A DNA stretch of 64,000 nt from NCBI RefSeq assembly GCF_016653465.1, contig NZ_NHSQ01000057.1, forward strand, positions 1 through 64,000, read 5' to 3'. The position numbers and the translations under genes were made by a program. The notes under the pieces are model-generated. The model was given only the letters and a program-made list of their open reading frames with translations, was not told where the DNA came from and did not search any database. Below, piece after piece: positions 1-8,408 of the stretch (position 1 is its first letter; the number at the start of each line of letters is the position of its first letter). The stretch is from Thiocystis minor (GTDB lineage Bacteria; Pseudomonadota; Gammaproteobacteria; Chromatiales; Chromatiaceae).

Positions 1-810
1 GGCGATCACGCAGGTCGCCTCCAGCGTCCCGCGGCGTCCGTCCGGGAGGGTCACCCGTTGCGCGTAAAGCCGTTGATGGACCTCGCGCGCCGCCCGTCCG
101 CGCCCCGCCGGCAGGACGAAGCGGATCTCGCCCAACGGTTCGCTCGCCAGCACCCGGTCCCACAAGCGATCGCCGTCGGGCAGGGCGCGGTTGTGCTTGG
201 CACGCAGCAGCCAGTCGGCGGGGTTGCCCAAATCGCGCGCGCCTCGCATGAGGTCAAGCAGATCGGCTTCGCGATCGGCCAGGTCGACCAGCCGGGTCTG
301 CGGCAGCTCGGCGGCCAGGTCCGCGACCCGCGCGTACCCTTCGCCCCAACGCACACTCTCCTTGATCCCCGGACGGGTGCCGTCGGGGTCTTTCGGCTCC
401 CGCGCCCACATCCAGGCATCCACCACGCCCAGCGGTTCGCGCGCGGGGGTGATGGCGTACGTGGGGTGCAAGTACATCCCGCGCTGGGCTTCAAAGCTCA
501 GTGGACCCAGGCCGTCAATCGCCTGTCCGTTGAAGTTCAACTCGGTGGTGTCCTGCACGCACAGCACCACCGGCTGGCTCGCCATGCGTTCGCGCGTGCA
601 TTGGCGATGCGGTTCCAGGATATCCATCCACTCGAACGTCTCCTGGGACAGAAAGCGAGACGCCGCCTGGGTCTCCGCCCAACCATGACACGCGCCCGGA
701 ATGCTCGCCGTGGGTCGCTCGGCCAGACGCTCCACCAATTGAACCACCCGCCGATCGCGGCGCGCGTCGCCCAGAGCGATCCCGCGAAATTCGTCTTCTG
801 CCCAGCCCAT
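1..810 (-). CDS. IS4-family (Tn5/IS50-like) transposase, 3' part beyond window edge
   Basis: The minus-strand frame is open from an ATG at 810 to base 1, so about 270 codons are visible and the C-terminus lies outside the window. A TTG at 837 is an alternative start; a TAA stop lies just upstream at 844-846. The N-terminus (FDGVCMGWAEDEFRG, then RRDRRVVQLVERL) matches the Tn5-type DNA-binding domain. A DTTELNF segment corresponds to the first catalytic Asp of the DDE nuclease and LADREADLLDL to the second. The third acidic residue (YREK motif) would be past the edge. It catalyses cut-and-paste transposition of its own element. The other long frames here are shadows. Whether the copy is intact cannot be judged. 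Confidence 0.8.
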   Translation of the reverse strand, partial: MGWAEDEFRGIALGDARRDRRVVQLVERLAERPTASIPGACHGWAETQAASRFLSQETFEWMDILEPHRQCTRERMASQPVVLCVQDTTELNFNGQAIDGLGPLSFEAQRGMYLHPTYAITPAREPLGVVDAWMWAREPKDPDGTRPGIKESVRWGEGYARVADLAAELPQTRLVDLADREADLLDLMRGARDLGNPADWLLRAKHNRALPDGDRLWDRVLASEPLGEIRFVLPAGRGRAAREVHQRLYAQRVTLPDGRRGTLEATCVIA

Positions 811-862
811 GCAGACCCCATCGAACAACTGTGCCAAAACCGGATTTTACCCGCACACGGGG

Positions 863-881
863 AGTTGTGTGTAATGGGATG
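863..881. repeat. Candidate terminal inverted repeat of the IS4-family element
   Basis: The stretch AGTTGTGTGTAATGGG just upstream of the transposase resembles the 19-bp Tn5 outer end (which reads ACTTGTGTATAAGAGTCAG in this orientation), agreeing at about 13 of 19 positions. Position relative to the gene is as expected for the transposase-proximal end. The partner repeat would lie outside the window, so the boundary and target duplication cannot be confirmed. Confidence 0.4.
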
Positions 882-904
882 CATTTAACTGCTTTTCTGG
901 CGCT

Positions 905-920
905 AAAGAGCTGGCTCTTT
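905..920 (+). terminator. Hairpin with T-run, possible intrinsic terminator
   Basis: AAAGAGC and GCTCTTT form a perfect 7-bp stem with a 2-nt loop, followed on the plus strand by TTATTAAT. It lies in the short gap between the 3' end of hsdM and the IS element. No plus-strand gene is known to read into it, so the role is uncertain. Confidence 0.3.
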
Positions 921-995
921 TTATTAATAGCTGAGAGGCGAAAGTCAAAACGGCCTTCATTGTATAGCGGCTTCGCAAATTTTTGAAATGGCCCA

Positions 996-2795
996 TCAGA
1001 CAGGCTCGTCTAGTAGAAGTTGCTCAATTTCTTTCATAACCTCCATCACCCGCCGCTCCTTCTCCAACATCTCCGCAATCAACGCCTCCGGCGACCGATG
1101 CTCCAACGCCTCCAGGCTATGCGGATTCTTGATGTCGAGATTGAACAGGGGCCAGTAGAGCCCGTCGCCGATGCCCTGCTCCTCTTTCTGCCGGGCGCGC
1201 AGAGCCGGGAGCCGATGCTTCAAGTCGCGGATCTCGCGCTCGGCCCGCTCCTGTTCCGCGCGCGAGTGCTCCGGCCGCTCGCGCCAGATGGCGAGCCGCT
1301 TCTCCAGATCCCGCAGTGTCCGCTCGGTCTCCAGCGCCTCCTGCCGCGCCCGCTCGGCGGCGTCCCAATGGGGCTGGGCCTGTTCGCGGGCGGCGGTCAG
1401 CCGCTCGGCGAACGGCAGTCTCCAGGCGCGCGCGTTCTCTTCGCGCTGGCCCCACCAGGCCAGACACGCCTCGAATTCGGCATAGTCCATGGGCTTGGTC
1501 TTGCTGTACTTCTTGCGTCCCTCCGGCGGGGGGATCTGGTAGAACCAGATGTCCTGGGTCGGTCCCGAGCGGTCGAAGAAGAGCAGATTGGCGGGGATGT
1601 CGGTATAGGGCGAGAAGACGCCCTCGGGCAGTCGCACGATGGTGTGCAGGTTGGAGCCCTTGACCAGCGCCTCCTTGATCCGCGCAGCGATGCCGTCAGC
1701 GAAGAGGGTGCCGTTGGGGACGACCACGGCGGCGCGTCCGCCGTTCTCAGCACCCTGTCCCGGCCGCCTCAGCTTGCGCATGATGAGTTGCAGGAAGAGC
1801 AGCGCGGTTTCGGCGGTGCGCATGTCCTCGGGGAAGCCGCCAAGGATGCCCTTCTCCTCCTCGCCGCCGAAGGGCGGATTGGTGAGGATGACATCCACCC
1901 GGTCGCGGTCGCCGATCTCGTTCAGTTTCACGTCCAGGCTGTTACGCGGGTCGATCCGGGGGTATTCGAGCCCGTGCAGCAGCAGGTTCATCTGGACCAG
2001 CAGATAGGGCAAGGGCTTGGCCTCGCCACCCTGGAGCGTACTGTTCTGTAGGGTGGCGCGGTCCTCGACGCTGTGGCATTGCGTCTCCAGGTGGCGCATG
2101 GCCTCGGCCAGAAAGCCGCCGGTGCCGCAGGCGGGGTCGAGGATGGTCTCGCCCAAGCGGGGATCGGTCACCTCCACCATGAAACGCACCACCGGACGCG
2201 GGGTGTAGAACTCGCCCGAGTCGCCCGCCGCGTCGCGCATCTCGCGCAGCATGGTCTCGTAGAGACGGCTCAGGGTGTGCATCTCGTCGGAGGCGTTGAA
2301 GTGGATGCCGTTGACCTTGTTGATGACATCGCGCAGCAGATAGCCGTTCTGCATGCGGTTCTGCAGGCCCTTGAAGACAGTGGCGATCACGTCGCGGCGG
2401 TCGCCGCCATTCGTTCCCTGAAGGTTGCGCAGATAGGTGAAGAGTCCGGGGCCTTCGCGACCGTTCGGCAGGACGGCGCGCTCCAGGTTGATGAAGGCGA
2501 TCAATTCGTCGCCGGTGATGCCGCCTTCATCCGTCGCCCAGTCGCGCCAGCGGTAGGGCGGGACGATAGCCGGCTGAAATGGCTTGCCCCGCAGGATCGC
2601 TTCGGTCTCGCGCCGCTGCTCCAGGTCGTCGAGAAACTTGAGGAACATGATCCAGGTGAGGATGGGCAGGCGGTCCAGCTCCCCCGAGAGCCCCTTGTCC
2701 TTGCGCATGATCTGGCGGGCGGATTTGACGATACCGCCGAGTTGCGCGGCGGTGGTCATGGGTTGACTTTGACTGGCGGTCTTCTGTCTGGGCAT
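996..2795 (-). CDS. hsdM: Type I restriction-modification system DNA methyltransferase subunit HsdM
   Basis: 599 aa, an adenine-N6 methyltransferase that with HsdS forms the modification complex of a type I system. An N-terminal helical HsdM domain (residues ~15-160) precedes the SAM-binding motif DPACGTGGF at 220-228 and the catalytic NPPF at 306-309. The C-terminal ~110 residues are charged and probably coiled coil. It is transcribed with and downstream of hsdR, higB and higA; the gap to higA is 15 bp. No hsdS specificity gene follows: within about 115 bp the sequence runs into the IS4-family element. The methylase domain itself looks intact. Confidence 0.93.
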   Translation of the reverse strand: MPRQKTASQSQPMTTAAQLGGIVKSARQIMRKDKGLSGELDRLPILTWIMFLKFLDDLEQRRETEAILRGKPFQPAIVPPYRWRDWATDEGGITGDELIAFINLERAVLPNGREGPGLFTYLRNLQGTNGGDRRDVIATVFKGLQNRMQNGYLLRDVINKVNGIHFNASDEMHTLSRLYETMLREMRDAAGDSGEFYTPRPVVRFMVEVTDPRLGETILDPACGTGGFLAEAMRHLETQCHSVEDRATLQNSTLQGGEAKPLPYLLVQMNLLLHGLEYPRIDPRNSLDVKLNEIGDRDRVDVILTNPPFGGEEEKGILGGFPEDMRTAETALLFLQLIMRKLRRPGQGAENGGRAAVVVPNGTLFADGIAARIKEALVKGSNLHTIVRLPEGVFSPYTDIPANLLFFDRSGPTQDIWFYQIPPPEGRKKYSKTKPMDYAEFEACLAWWGQREENARAWRLPFAERLTAAREQAQPHWDAAERARQEALETERTLRDLEKRLAIWRERPEHSRAEQERAEREIRDLKHRLPALRARQKEEQGIGDGLYWPLFNLDIKNPHSLEALEHRSPEALIAEMLEKERRVMEVMKEIEQLLLDEPV

Positions 2796-2810
2796 GGGGG
2801 CTCGTCTGGG

Positions 2811-3236
2811 TCAGGCGCGGGTTGCAATGAGATCGGAGTGGCGGCTGTCGCGGTCGGTGGCGGCACGCGGTGCGGGTTCTCGAATGAGGACATCCGCCGA
2901 GATGCCGAGCCCTTCGCTCAGCCGGCGGATCATGTTGAGACTGAGGGGGCGTTTGTGGTTGAGGATTTCCGATACCTTGGACTTGGAGCCGATGTAGGGC
3001 ACGAGATCCTGATTTTGGAACCCCATCTGATCCATGCGGAAGCGAATCGCCTCGATGGGGTCGGGTGGATCGATCGGGTAGCGCTCCTGTTCGTAGTGCT
3101 CGATGAGCAGGGCGAGCAGATCGATCTCTTCGGCTTCGGGAGTGTCGGGCGCTGGGTCCAGGTCCATGAGGTGGGTCAGACGCTCCAGCGCCTGGCGGTG
3201 CGCCTCGTCGGTCTTGATGATTCTTGGCTGGTTCAT
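2811..3236 (-). CDS. higA: HigA-type antitoxin, XRE-family HTH
   Basis: 141 aa from ATG 3236. A longer reading from 3278 would overlap higB, so the shorter start is preferred; it begins 13 bp after the higB stop. The N-terminal half is acidic (residues ~30-65) and the C-terminal half is a helix-turn-helix domain (FQNQDLVPYIGSKSKVSEIL) of the kind found in HigA antitoxins that pair with HigB. It should bind and neutralise the upstream toxin and repress the pair's promoter. It sits between hsdR and hsdM on the same strand, so the module is embedded in the restriction-modification operon. Confidence 0.82.
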   Translation of the reverse strand: MNQPRIIKTDEAHRQALERLTHLMDLDPAPDTPEAEEIDLLALLIEHYEQERYPIDPPDPIEAIRFRMDQMGFQNQDLVPYIGSKSKVSEILNHKRPLSLNMIRRLSEGLGISADVLIREPAPRAATDRDSRHSDLIATRA

Positions 3237-3249
3237 GGTCTGCACCCGC

Positions 3250-3534
3250 TCAGAAGCGTTGCTTGTTGTATTCGGCATGGGTTCCGACCCACTCGATCAC
3301 CACCAAGCCCTGCTGGTAGCGCACCTTCACGACGAGGCGATAGTGGTTGCCCTTGATGTTGAAGATGACCCGTTTGTTGGCCAGAAAGTCCGCGCTGCGG
3401 TGCCGGTTCCTGATGTCCTGCGGAGTGGACCAGGTGCTGCGCGAGACCTCGTCGAACCATGCTTCCAGTGCCGCCTTGGCGTTGGTGCGCCGCTCCCAGA
3501 AGGAGACGAGCTTGTCTCGGCCGACGACCTTCAT
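3250..3534 (-). CDS. higB: HigB-type mRNA interferase toxin
   Basis: 94 aa, full length for the HigB_toxin family (MKVVGRDKLVSFWERR at the N-terminus, basic core with KGNHYRLVVKVRY and the C-terminal VEWVGTHAEYNK-like motif, here VIEWVGTHAEYNKQRF). Known members cleave mRNA on the ribosome. The toxin gene precedes its antitoxin, the usual order for higBA. About 85 bp separate it from the end of hsdR, so it may have its own promoter. No damage is visible. Confidence 0.85.
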   Translation of the reverse strand: MKVVGRDKLVSFWERRTNAKAALEAWFDEVSRSTWSTPQDIRNRHRSADFLANKRVIFNIKGNHYRLVVKVRYQQGLVVIEWVGTHAEYNKQRF

Positions 3535-3619
3535 TGTAGGTTAACGGTTCCCAAATTGGGAATCAGAGATATTGATCCCATCTGGGCGTCGCGGGATCTT
3601 TGGCCAGTCGGCGGCATGC

Positions 3620-6270
3620 TCAATGCTGATACAGCAAGGCTTGCATTCGATCGACCGCCTGTTTCATCTGGAGAGCGCCGCCGAACAGGCCGGCGATCTC
3701 CATGGCGTTGCCGTGCTTAGAGATCGGCAGAACTCCCAGTGCGTCGGGGATGTTGAACTGGCTTGGGCCGAAATCACTGTACTTGTCGAGCAAGGCAGCG
3801 AGGATTTGACGCGCCTCGGGGCCGTACTGGTCGAAGAGGTCGGGATGCGCCTTGCGCAAATGCTGGGCGCGCTCCTTGCGGGTCCGCAAGGGCGACTCGA
3901 AGGCGAGATGACAGAGCAGGTCGAGCGGGTCGGCGTCGGATCGACCCGTGACGTCCGTCAACTCCGTGAAGGTGATCCCGCGCTCTTCCAGCGCCAGGAT
4001 GATTTCCTCCCGCTGCACGGGGTCGGCCCAGCGGTCCTGTAACTCATCGGCCGAGGTGAAGAGGGTGCGGATCTTGTCGGCGGTGTAGTCGGTGAACTGC
4101 ACCGCGCGCAGTTGGTTACCCTCGGCATCCAGTTCGTAGACGATGTGGGCGATGATCTCGATCTGGCCGCCATCCACGTAGAACTTCCGAGGCGGTGGCG
4201 GCGGGGGTGGCGGAGGCGGGGGTGGCGGAAGTTCCTCGGGCTCATCCGGGTCGATGTCGATCGTTTCTGGCTCTTCACCCTCCCGGTCATCGACATGCAT
4301 GTCGTCGCCCGTCGTCGTGATGAGCGTCTCCTCCTTGATCTCGCATCCAATGCCATCGATGGTGATCTCCTCTTCGAGATCGGGAAAGCCGTCGAAGTCC
4401 GGATCGGCGAAGTTGCGGGTCGCCGAGCCAGTGTAGTCTAGGATGTTGAACCAGGTCTTGCCGTAGTCCTCGCGCATCCGGGTGCCGCGACCGATGATCT
4501 GTTTGAACTCGGTCATGGAGTTGACGACACGGGCCAGGACAACGTTCTTGCAGGTGGGCGCGTCCACGCCCGTCGTGAGTAGCTGGGAGGTGGTGAGGAT
4601 GACCGGACTGGTGGTTTCAAGCTCCTGAAAGCGGCTCAGATGACCCTTGCCGAGCTTGCCTTCTTCCGAGGTGACGCGGGCGACGTAGTCCGGGTATTTC
4701 TGGACCAAATCGGTGTTGAGATTGTTCAGGGCGCGTCGCATCGCGTCGGCGTGCTCCTGATCGACACAGAAGACGATGGTCTTGGCGAAGCGGTCGGTGC
4801 GCCGCATGAAGTCGGTAAGATGGCGGGCGATGGCATCGGTGCGCGCGCGCAGGGCGATGATCCGCTCGAAGTCCTTGGTCTGATATTCCTCGTCCGGGAT
4901 CGCGCGGCCGTAACGGTCGACCTCGCCCTTGCTCGGGCGCCAGCCCATGGCATCCGCCTGGGTCACGATCCGATGCACGCGATAAGGGGCCAGGAAACCG
5001 TCCTGGATGCCCTGACGCAGACTGTAGGTGTAGAGCGGATTGCCGAAGTAGTCGTAGGTATCGCGGTTGTCCTCGCGCAGCGGGGTGGCCGTCATGCCGA
5101 GCTGATAGGCTGGCGCGAAGTAGTCGAGGATCTCGCGCCAGTTGCTGTCAGCGCGGGCACTGCCGCGATGACACTCGTCGACGATGACCAGATCGAAGAA
5201 ATCCCTTGGATAACCACGGTACAGACCGGGTCGGCGAGCATCCATCGCGATGGCCTGGTAGATGGCGAAATAGATCTCGCGGCTCTTGATGACCTCGCCC
5301 TCGATCTTGTGGCGGGCATCGCCGAAGGGGGCAAAGGTCTTGTCCTTGGGGTCGTCGATCAGGACGTTGCGGTCGGCGAGAAAGAGGATGCGGGGCTTGC
5401 GGTGCGCGCCCTCCCGATTCCAGCGGGCGTTCCAGAGCTTCCAGCAGATCTGGAAGGACACCACCGTTTTGCCGGTGCCCGTCGCCATGGTCAGCAGAAT
5501 GCGCCGCTTGCCTTGCAGGATCGCCTGTACCGTTCGGTTGATGGCGATCTCTTGGTAATAGCGAGGGACGTAGCCGGCGACATGGTGATAGGGGGCCAAG
5601 AGCTTGTCCGCGAGACGCGGCTCGATCCCCAGTCCGGCCTGCAATCTGGCGAACAGTTCGGCGGGTGTCGGAAAAGCGGTCAGCTCAGTTTCCCGCCCGG
5701 TCAGATAATCGAACTCGATGATCCAGTGACCGTTGGTGGCATAGGCGAACTTGAGGCCGAGGATCTCGGCGTAATCCTTCGATTGCTGCAAGCCTGTGCC
5801 GGGCGGATCGGATTCCGGTTTGGCCTCGACCACCGCGATCAGGAAATCGCGGATAAAGCGAAGCAGGTAGTTCTACTTTGTTAACTTTGACTGTCGCATA
5901 AATTAATGAATTTTAAGTTATTTTTTATTAGGCGCAATAAATCTTCATTTACTATGCCCCTATTGAAGATAGATGTTGGCGGTTTATGGGTGATTATAGG
6001 CGCTCAACGCGCCACTAGAACCCTATTGTTTATGTGTATTTTTGTTTATTATCATAAAATTTAAACACTTAAAGATTTTTTGAAGGTAACAAAGTAGAAG
6101 TAGTCAGCCCGCTTTCGATCCAAACGACGGGCGATATTTCCCTGGATCTCGATCCGTCCGTCGGTGAAGGTCTGCTGCTCGGTCATGGAATGAGGATGCT
6201 GCTCCCATCCCGCCTCCCTGAGCCTGGGGGTCACATAGACCCGACAGGTATCCGCCTCGTTCAATGACAT
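3620..6270 (-). pseudogene. hsdR: Type I restriction enzyme R subunit HsdR, interrupted by a 229-bp element
   Basis: Two pieces of one gene. Codons 1-57 (6270-6100) read MSLNEADTCRVYVTPRLREA... to RKRADY; the rest resumes at 5866 as LLRFIRDFLIAVVEAK and runs to 3620. Removing 229 bp plus one 4-bp duplication restores an 805-residue frame. Domains: N-terminal HSDR nuclease, Walker A ATGTGKT (about 185-191 of the rebuilt protein), DECH box, helicase lobe and an EcoEI-type C-terminal domain; a tract of 13 prolines lies at 4190-4235. The insert falls between the Asp of RADY and the ExK of VVEAK, i.e. through the PD-(D/E)XK active site, and puts a TAG in frame. A GTG at 5833 could still yield a 737-aa helicase without complete nuclease. 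Confidence 0.88.
5871..6099. mobile_element. 229-bp MITE-like element inserted in hsdR
   Basis: The ends TTCTACTTTGTTA (5871-5883) and TAACAAAGTAGAA (6087-6099) are perfect 13-bp inverted repeats; allowing one mismatch they extend to about 17 bp. GTAG at 5867-5870 and 6100-6103 is a 4-bp target duplication. The interior is strikingly AT-rich for this genome and has no credible ORF. These are the hallmarks of a miniature inverted-repeat element mobilised in trans. The parent transposase is not in the window; the IS4-family element at the left edge has different ends. Confidence 0.85.
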
Positions 6271-6416
6271 CCTCCGACATCCCCATGGCTTCATGCTTCG
6301 ACGAGCGATCTTCGCCCATCAATGGTGACGTGTAAAGCAAGCGCGTGCAAAGCCGCCTCTTCGGGATTGGTGTCCTCGGTTCGGGATTATCCGCATTGGG
6401 ATGCGCGATGGTTATA

Positions 6417-6484
6417 GGCGGACGCTCGTCCGCCAGTCGCCTGCAAGCGGGCTCCTACGGTAGGGGCACGCTTGCGGGCGACAG
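6417..6484. repeat. Hairpin plus inverted REP-like pair
   Basis: GGCGGAC/GTCCGCC (6417-6434) forms a perfect hairpin. It is followed by GTCGCCTGCAAGCGGGCTCC and, after a short loop, an inverted partner ending CGCTTGCGGGCGAC. Read on the minus strand the core is the REP-type sequence GTAGGAGCCCGCTTGC. The pair overlaps the 3' end of cobK and supplies its TAG stop. The rest of 6271-6416 holds no gene I can support and would contain the hsdR promoter. Confidence 0.7.
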
Positions 6485-7225
6485 CCAGGCGATGGCCTCC
6501 GCGACCGTCGTCGCCGTCGGCAGCGCGGGCCGCGCCGGGCGCTCGCGAATGATGACCCGAATCCCCCGCTCGCGCGCGGCGGTCAGCTTGGCGGCGGTTG
6601 CCTCGCCGCCGCTGTTCTTGCAGACGATGGTGTCGATCGCCTGGTCGTCGAGGAGCGCCCGCTCGCCGCCCAGATCGAAGGGTCCGCGCGCGAGCAGCAG
6701 CTCGCCGGCGGGGAAGGGCGGTAGGGGATCGGGCGGCGTCACCGCGCGGATCAGGAACCAGATCGCGTCGAGTCCGGCGAAGGGCGCCAGTTCCTGACGC
6801 CCGACCGCCAGCAGCACCCGGCGCGACCCGCCCCCGATCAGGGTCGCCACCGCTCCCGCCCAATCCGCGACCGACTCCCAACGGTCGCCGGGCACGGCGC
6901 TCCAGGCGGGACGTTCCAGCCGCAGCAGCGGCACCGCCGCGACGCGGCAGCCCTCGGCGGCGTTCCAGCCCATGCCGGCGGCGAAAGGGTGGGTCGCGTC
7001 GATGACCGCGCGGATCCCCTGTTCGCGTAGATAGTCCGCGAGGCCCGCCGCGCCGCCGAAACCGCCGATGCGTGTCTCGCCCGCCGGCAGCCGGGGATGG
7101 TCGGTGCGTCCCGCGAGCGAATTGATCACCCGCAGATCCGCGCGCGTCGTGAGCGCGTCGGCGAGGGCGTAGCCTTCCGTGGTGCCGCCGAGAATGAGGA
7201 TTTTAGTCTTCGTCTGGGTCTGCAT
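6455..7225 (-). CDS. cobK: Precorrin-6A reductase (CobK/CbiJ)
   Basis: 256 aa. NAD(P)H-dependent reduction of the precorrin-6A macrocycle in B12 synthesis. The N-terminus carries the family nucleotide-binding motif LILGGTTEG (residues ~10-18); DATHPFA near residue 97 and VCKNSGGEAT near 205 are family hallmarks. Length is typical. It is the last of three minus-strand cob genes, 70 bp after cobZB with a REP-like element in the gap. Its last codons (WLSPASVPLP) are written by a REP-like palindrome, so the native C-terminus may have been replaced; the catalytic core is unaffected. Confidence 0.9.
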   Translation of the reverse strand: MQTQTKTKILILGGTTEGYALADALTTRADLRVINSLAGRTDHPRLPAGETRIGGFGGAAGLADYLREQGIRAVIDATHPFAAGMGWNAAEGCRVAAVPLLRLERPAWSAVPGDRWESVADWAGAVATLIGGGSRRVLLAVGRQELAPFAGLDAIWFLIRAVTPPDPLPPFPAGELLLARGPFDLGGERALLDDQAIDTIVCKNSGGEATAAKLTAARERGIRVIIRERPARPALPTATTVAEAIAWLSPASVPLP

Positions 7226-7276
7226 TGGAACACCGAACCTGATCGTTTGCCGAAATAGAGCCGTTCAACCTCGCCA

Positions 7277-7301
7277 GTCGCCCGCAAGCGGGCTCCTACG
7301 G
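7277..7301. repeat. REP-like palindrome at the 3' end of cobZB
   Basis: CGCCCGCAAGCGGGCTCC followed by TACGG, the same core as at 6436-6460 and 9813-9836. CCCGC/GCGGG pairs internally. The TAG stop of the upstream reading frame (7296-7298) is part of the repeat. Confidence 0.65.
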
Positions 7302-8408
7302 ACCGCGAGCACGCGCATCGCCACGGCGGCGGTCCATCGCTTCGTTCACCAGGGCAAGGAAGCGGTAGCCGCCGTGGACGAATTTACCGTAAGGCAGCAG
7401 GAGAAAGAACGCCAGGACGCTGCCCAGGTGGAACGCGAGCAGGAGGCCCATGGCCGGCGTGGCGCGCCAGGCGAGCAGGGCCAGGCCGGTCGCCGCGACC
7501 AGGAACAACTGGGCCAGGAAGGCGCGATCCGCGGCGCGTGCCGCCGGGTCGGTCGGCGTGCGATCCTCCCGCCGCTGGAGCCAGGCCAGTCCCAGCGCGG
7601 CGATCGTCATGGCGATGCCGCCGAGCGTACCGAAGACAACCGGCAGGCTGAGCCAGGGGTAGGGCGCCTGCCAGCCCAGGAAATGGTGGTAGAGGCCGGC
7701 GGTCAAGGTGGCGACGAGACACAGCAGCAGACCGAGGAGCAGCGTCTGATGCAGCCAGCGGCGCCAGTGCGAGGGGCGGTCGTCGAGGTCGTTGCAGCCC
7801 GGTCCGCCACCGCGCTGGTTGCGCAGGGTCAGGACATCGCGCACGGCGGACCAGAGGACCGGCGCCGTGATCGGCTCCGGCGCCCCGGTGGCGCGCCAGT
7901 AGCGGCGCAGACCCGTCCCGATGGCCAGCAGCGACCAGCCGAGCGGGAGGACGCCGATCAGCACCATGACCCACCAGGGCAGGATGCGGTAGAAGGCCCC
8001 GGCGCCCGCGTGGGCGGCGAAGAGCGTTTCCGGGGGGACGCCGATCAGCACGATTCCGAGCAGCAGCCCAATGGCGCCGCCGGTGACGAGCAGGGCGATC
8101 CGCGGCTCCTGGGCGAGCAGACCGGACCAGGCTCGCGGCCAGGCGTACTCGGCATCATTGCGCTGGCGCGTCCGGGCCAGCGCGCGCGGGACATTGACGG
8201 CGAAGACATGCGGCGGGGCGTACTGGCAGGCATAGAGACAGTTGCGGCAGCCGTGACAGAGGTTCGCCAGGTGGGCGAGATCGGTGTCGGTCAGCGCGGG
8301 GCGGCGTTTCGCCGACTCGAAGAGATCGCAGAAGCCGTTGCAATAGCCGCAGACGTTGCAGATCCCGAGCACGCGGCGCGCCTCGGCGAGCGATTCATCC
8401 ACGGGCAT
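7296..8408 (-). CDS. CobZ/TcuB-like iron-sulfur membrane subunit (split precorrin-3B synthase)
   Basis: 370 aa. Two ferredoxin-type clusters sit at the N-terminus (C17/C20/C23/C27 and C51/C54/C57/C61), followed by several hydrophobic segments with scattered His residues, as in TcuB and in the C-terminal half of Rhodobacter CobZ. CobZ is known to replace CobG as the aerobic precorrin-3B synthase using FAD, Fe-S and b-heme. Here the flavin and Fe-S/membrane halves are separate genes overlapping by 14 bp. The cob neighbours favour a B12 role over tricarballylate oxidation. The stop codon lies in a REP-like repeat. Confidence 0.78.
   Translation of the reverse strand: MPVDESLAEARRVLGICNVCGYCNGFCDLFESAKRRPALTDTDLAHLANLCHGCRNCLYACQYAPPHVFAVNVPRALARTRQRNDAEYAWPRAWSGLLAQEPRIALLVTGGAIGLLLGIVLIGVPPETLFAAHAGAGAFYRILPWWVMVLIGVLPLGWSLLAIGTGLRRYWRATGAPEPITAPVLWSAVRDVLTLRNQRGGGPGCNDLDDRPSHWRRWLHQTLLLGLLLCLVATLTAGLYHHFLGWQAPYPWLSLPVVFGTLGGIAMTIAALGLAWLQRREDRTPTDPAARAADRAFLAQLFLVAATGLALLAWRATPAMGLLLAFHLGSVLAFFLLLPYGKFVHGGYRFLALVNEAMDRRRGDARARGP

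Noticed and set aside
1020-3356. Long plus-strand frames opposite hsdM
   Set aside because: They are antisense shadows of a high-GC coding gene; the minus-strand frame carries the methylase motifs.
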